Of a stretch of DNA of 64,000 bases, positions 62,240 to 64,000 are shown one piece after another. The stretch's first letter is position 1; every line of letters begins with the position of its first letter. The DNA is taken from the NCBI GenBank assembly GCA_032207245.1, contig CM063502.1, forward strand, positions 71,615,116 to 71,679,115. Direction: 5' to 3'. A program made the translations under genes and the position numbers. The stretch comes from Pardosa pseudoannulata. Lineage: Eukaryota > Arthropoda > Arachnida > Araneae > Lycosidae. Under the pieces are notes generated by a model, which was not told the origin of the DNA, did no database searches, and saw only the letters and a list, made by a program, of their open reading frames with translations.

Positions 62240-64000
62240 TGATTTTTTTCGACTCCCTGATTCCAATATGTTTTAAAGGCTCATTGAACAGCAGTAATTT
62301 TGGAGTTTCGTGATATATTTGCGATACAGACTTTGACTATATTAAAATTTCTCTTTCTACCTCTTTCTCATTGGTTAATGATACAGTACACTTTAAAAAT
62401 GGTCAACAATATTTTTAAATCAATTTTATTTTTATAGATACAATATTTGTATCAAATATTTTAGAGTACAATAAATATCTACCTAGATTTAAAATAAAGT
62501 GAGAGTATCATTCATGGGGTATTTTGCTAAAGGGAACCAGGCCAGGTTTGAAACGTAAAAAATCTACTTTTGTAATTTTATATTATAGATACAACAGTTT
62601 ATTTCGAATAAGATTATATCAAACCTTTTAGAGTATACTAGTTTTTTTTTGACTCCCTGATTCCAATATGTTTTAAAGACTCATTGAACAGCAGTAGTTT
62701 TGGAGTTTCGTGATATATTTGTGATACAGACTTTAACTATATTAAAATTTCTCTTTCTCATTGGTTAATGGTACATTACACTTTAAAAATGGTCAACAAT
62801 ATTTATTAAATCAATCTTATTTTTATAAATAGAATATTTTGTTCTGAACAAAATTGTATGAAATATTTTAGAGCACAATAAATATCTACCTAGGTGTAAA
62901 ATAAAGTGAGAGTATCATTCACTGGGTATTTTGCTAAAGGGTACTAACCCAAGTTTGAAACGTTAAAAAACTACTTTTGTAATTTTATATTATAGATACA
63001 ACAGTTTATTTTGAATAAGATTATATCAAACCTTTTAGAGTATACTAGTTTTTTTTTACTCCCTAATTCCAATATGTTTTAAAGACTTATTGAACAGCAG
63101 TAATTTTGGAGTTTCGTGATATATTTGTGATACAGACTTTGACTATATTAGAATTTCTCTTTCTCACTCTTTCTCATTAGATAATGGTACAGAACGCTTT
63201 AAAAAAGGTCAACAATATTTTTATATCAGTTTTATTTTTATAAATAGAATATTTTTTGAGAACAAAATTGTATCAAATATTTTGGAGCAGAATAAATATC
63301 TACATCGCTGTAAAATAAATTGAGACTATCATTCATGGGGTATTTTTCTAAATTGAACCAGCCCAGGTTTGAACGTAAAAAATCTACTTTTGTAATTTCA
63401 TATTATAGATACAACAGTTTATTTCGAATAAGATTATATCAAACCTTTTAGAGTATACTAAATGTTTTTAACTCCTTGATTCCAATATGTTTTAAAGGCT
63501 TATTGAACAGCAGTAATTTTGGATTTTCATAATATATTTGTGATACAGACTTTGACTATATTAAAATTTGTCCTTCTCATTGGTTAATGGTACAGTACAC
63601 TTTAAAAATAGTCAAAAATAATTTTTGAACAATATTATTCTTATAAATAGAATATTTTGTTCCGAACAAAATTTCATCACATACTTTAGAGTACAATAAA
63701 TATCTACCTAGGTGTAAAATAAAGTGAGAGTATGATTTATGGGTTATTTTGCTAAAGGGAACCAGCCCACGTTTGAAACGTAAAAAATCTACATTTGTAA
63801 TATTATAGATACAACAGTTTATTCTGAATAGAATTATATCAAGCCATTTAGAGTATACTCATTTTTTTTGACTCCCTGATTCCAATATGTTTTAAAGGTT
63901 CATTGAACAGCGTTAATTTTGGAGTTTCGTGATGTATTTGTCATACAGACTTTGACTATATTAAAATTTCTTTATCTCCCTCTTTCTCATTGGTTAATGG
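62240..64000. repeat. Tandem array, ~400-414 bp unit, more than four copies, running off the window
   Basis: ACTCCCTGATTCCAATATGT (or close variants) begins near 62251, 62651, 63058, 63471 and 63871. Units share GGAGTTTCGTGATATATTTG, TTTCTCATTGGTTAATGGTA, AATAAATATCTACCTAG, CATTCATGGGGTATTTTGCT and AGATACAACAGTTTATTTCG. The array continues beyond 64000. Confidence 0.96.

Overview
This is eukaryotic, strongly AT-rich, intron- and repeat-bearing DNA. The repeat content points to an arthropod, most likely a spider or another chelicerate: Tc1, DUF4817-type and pogo/Tigger DNA transposons, TTAA-flanked piggyBac-like MITEs, a Penelope-like reverse transcriptase relic and tRNA-derived SINEs. The taxonomic call is inference from repeat style, since no host gene here is diagnostic. 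There are no prokaryotic features, rRNA genes, functional tRNA genes or CRISPR arrays.

Gene content is very low. Only one spliced coding gene can be supported, at the left edge (about 264-1601, + strand): three in-phase exons encoding about 118 residues that resemble the DUF4806 domain, followed by a poly(A) signal. Every other recognisable coding sequence is a decayed transposon: a Penelope-like RT (5.2-5.9 kb, -), two pogo/Tigger copies with CENP-B-type HTH remnants (10.8-11.6 and 12.7-13.9 kb), a DUF4817/mariner-like transposase with many stops (27.7-28.7 kb, +) plus a separate C-terminal piece (31.0 kb), a Tc1 transposase (32.3-33.1 kb, +), a smaller Tc1 scrap (52.3 kb) and a further mariner-like scrap (55.6-55.9 kb).

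The dominant theme is local tandem amplification. At least a dozen unrelated arrays have units between 86 and about 505 bp: about 505 bp (6.6-16.1 kb), 192 bp (14.1 kb), about 240 bp (15.1 kb), about 362 bp (16.2-17.2 kb), 86 bp (18.1 kb), about 195 bp (20.3 kb), about 171-198 bp (21.5-22.3 kb), about 307 bp (36.8-38.7 kb), about 170-185 bp (39.7-40.5 kb), 140 bp (42.3 kb), about 240-300 bp (42.7-45.0 kb), about 400 bp (45.4-46.6 kb), about 240 bp (60.3-61.2 kb) and about 405 bp (62.2 kb to the window end). The 505-bp array is broken by four transposon insertions whose empty sites can still be read, three of them inside the same dozen bases of the monomer. In the 42.7-45.0 kb array a SINE that landed in one monomer appears to have been co-amplified.

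A second theme is a set of six short TTAA-flanked elements with TTAACCCYTT-like ends, several carrying internal short inverted repeats with fixed spacing. Long (TA)n microsatellites punctuate the window. The remaining long stretches hold nothing I can recognise and are listed as such.
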